Below are positions 63,287-64,000 of a stretch of 64,000 nt of DNA, one piece after another. Positions within the stretch are counted from its first letter, which is position 1; each line of letters opens with the position of its first letter. A model generated the notes under the pieces. The model was not told the DNA's origin, did not search any database, and was given only the letters and a program-made list of their open reading frames with translations. The DNA is taken from positions 1 to 64,000 of the forward strand of contig NZ_JAUWAV010000003.1 of the NCBI RefSeq assembly GCF_030605225.1. Reading direction: 5' to 3'. Source of the stretch: Geoalkalibacter sp. (GTDB lineage: Bacteria > Desulfobacterota > Desulfuromonadia > Desulfuromonadales > Geoalkalibacteraceae). Made by a program: the position numbers and the translations under genes.

Positions 63287-64000
63287 ATGTACGGAAAGAT
63301 CAGAAAAATTCATTTCGTCGGCATCGGCGGCATCGGCATGAGCGGCATCGCCGAAGTGCTGCTCAATCTCGGCTACCAGGTGTCGGGCTCCGATCTGCGC
63401 GAAAGCGACATCACCCGGCGTCTGGCTGAGCTCGGGGGCGAGATCGCCTACGGCCACCGCGCGGAAAATCTGCGCGACGTGGATGTGGTGGTCACCTCGA
63501 CGGCGGTGAAAAAGGACAATCCCGAAGTCGTGGATGCTCACCGCCGCCTGATTCCGGTCATCCCCCGCGCGGAGATGCTCGCCGAGCTGATGCGCATGAA
63601 ATACGGCCTCGCCGTGGCCGGCACCCACGGCAAGACCACCACCACCAGCATGGTGGCGACCCTGCTGTATCACGGCGGCATCGATCCGACTTCCGTCATC
63701 GGCGGTCGTCTCGATTCCCTGGGATCCAACGCCAAGCTCGGCCAGGGCAAGTTCCTGGTGGCCGAAGCCGACGAGTCGGACGGCTCCTTCATGCTGCTTT
63801 CGCCCACCATCGCGGTGGTCACCAACATCGATGCCGATCACCTCGATTTTTATCGCGACCTGGAGCAAATCAAGGACACCTTCGTCGATTTCATCAACAA
63901 GGTGCCCTTCTACGGCCTGGCGGTGCTTTGCCTCGATGATCCCAACATCCAGGCCATCATCCCGCGGGTCAAAAAACGTTTCCTGACCTATGGCCTGGCC
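63287..64000 (+). CDS. murC: UDP-N-acetylmuramate-L-alanine ligase (3' part beyond window)
   Basis: The first 238 codons of murC run open to the last base of the window. They encode [20 protein letters not shown] (Rossmann loop), [43 protein letters not shown] with the P-loop in pieces, [20 protein letters not shown] in pieces, [14 protein letters not shown] and [11 protein letters not shown]. The full family length is about 455-480 residues, so roughly half is present. It lies 73 bp after murG, the largest gap after ftsL, with no clear promoter in it. Confidence 0.96.
   Translation, partial: MYGKIRKIHFVGIGGIGMSGIAEVLLNLGYQVSGSDLRESDITRRLAELGGEIAYGHRAENLRDVDVVVTSTAVKKDNPEVVDAHRRLIPVIPRAEMLAELMRMKYGLAVAGTHGKTTTTSMVATLLYHGGIDPTSVIGGRLDSLGSNAKLGQGKFLVAEADESDGSFMLLSPTIAVVTNIDADHLDFYRDLEQIKDTFVDFINKVPFYGLAVLCLDDPNIQAIIPRVKKRFLTYGLA

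Overview
The window is GC-rich chromosomal DNA that looks like a Desulfuromonadales/Geobacterales-type bacterium (Geobacter/Geoalkalibacter-like). This is inferred from the multiheme c-type cytochromes, the NHL-repeat lipoproteins that alternate with them, the dissimilatory-metabolism flavour (pyruvate phosphate dikinase, a CooT-like protein, a RACo-like ATPase) and the ffh-rpsP-khpA-rimM-trmD-rplS and mraZ-to-murC gene orders. I see no rRNA, tRNA, CRISPR array, phage or insertion-sequence transposase. Genes are densely packed and no stretch longer than 300 bases lacks a gene.

Layout. 1-7 kb: ppdK, a zinc-ribbon/Tudor-like small protein, a fumarylacetoacetate-hydrolase-family enzyme, a CPA2 antiporter and a rhomboid protease with a helical-repeat tail. 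7-11.7 kb: a three-gene outer-membrane-to-cytoplasm signalling operon (TonB-dependent receptor, YfiR, CHASE8-like hybrid histidine kinase). 11.8-19.2 kb: class II aldolase, a DUF3024-like small protein, a ChaN-PDZ lipoprotein and an RND pump with its adaptor. 19.2-22.5 kb: thiC, a thiE-thiD fusion and cooT. 22.6-28.8 kb: alr, a RACo-like ATPase lacking the ferredoxin domain, purH, purD and purE.

28.8-37.8 kb is the most distinctive region. It holds a small tetraheme cytochrome, a cytochrome with up to 19 hemes, an NHL lipoprotein, an 8-heme cytochrome with an Ig-like front domain, a second NHL lipoprotein, a 4-heme protein resembling the OmcE nanowire cytochrome behind a near-consensus sigma-54 promoter, and a 759-residue outer-membrane beta-barrel. 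Read together, this is a candidate extracellular electron-transfer (nanowire plus conduit) locus.

37.9-51.7 kb is mostly housekeeping: an RNA/protein methyltransferase, a DciA-like protein, a DUF3343 protein, ffh, the rpsP-to-rplS operon, rnhB, yraN, nadE, rsmI, acyP, ligA and a CorC/HlyC-type protein. 51.8-64.0 kb is the division and cell wall (dcw) cluster mraZ-rsmH-ftsL-ftsI-murE-murF-mraY-murD-ftsW-murG-murC, with murC cut by the window end.

Several intergenic gaps carry small dispersed-repeat-like elements of different types: degenerate CTTTGTC heptad arrays at three loci (partly translated into neighbouring proteins), a cloverleaf-like GTAGGGGCGA element between purH and purD, a CACCGC/GCGGTG element before purE, and an ATCCGCG-type array in the thiC leader.
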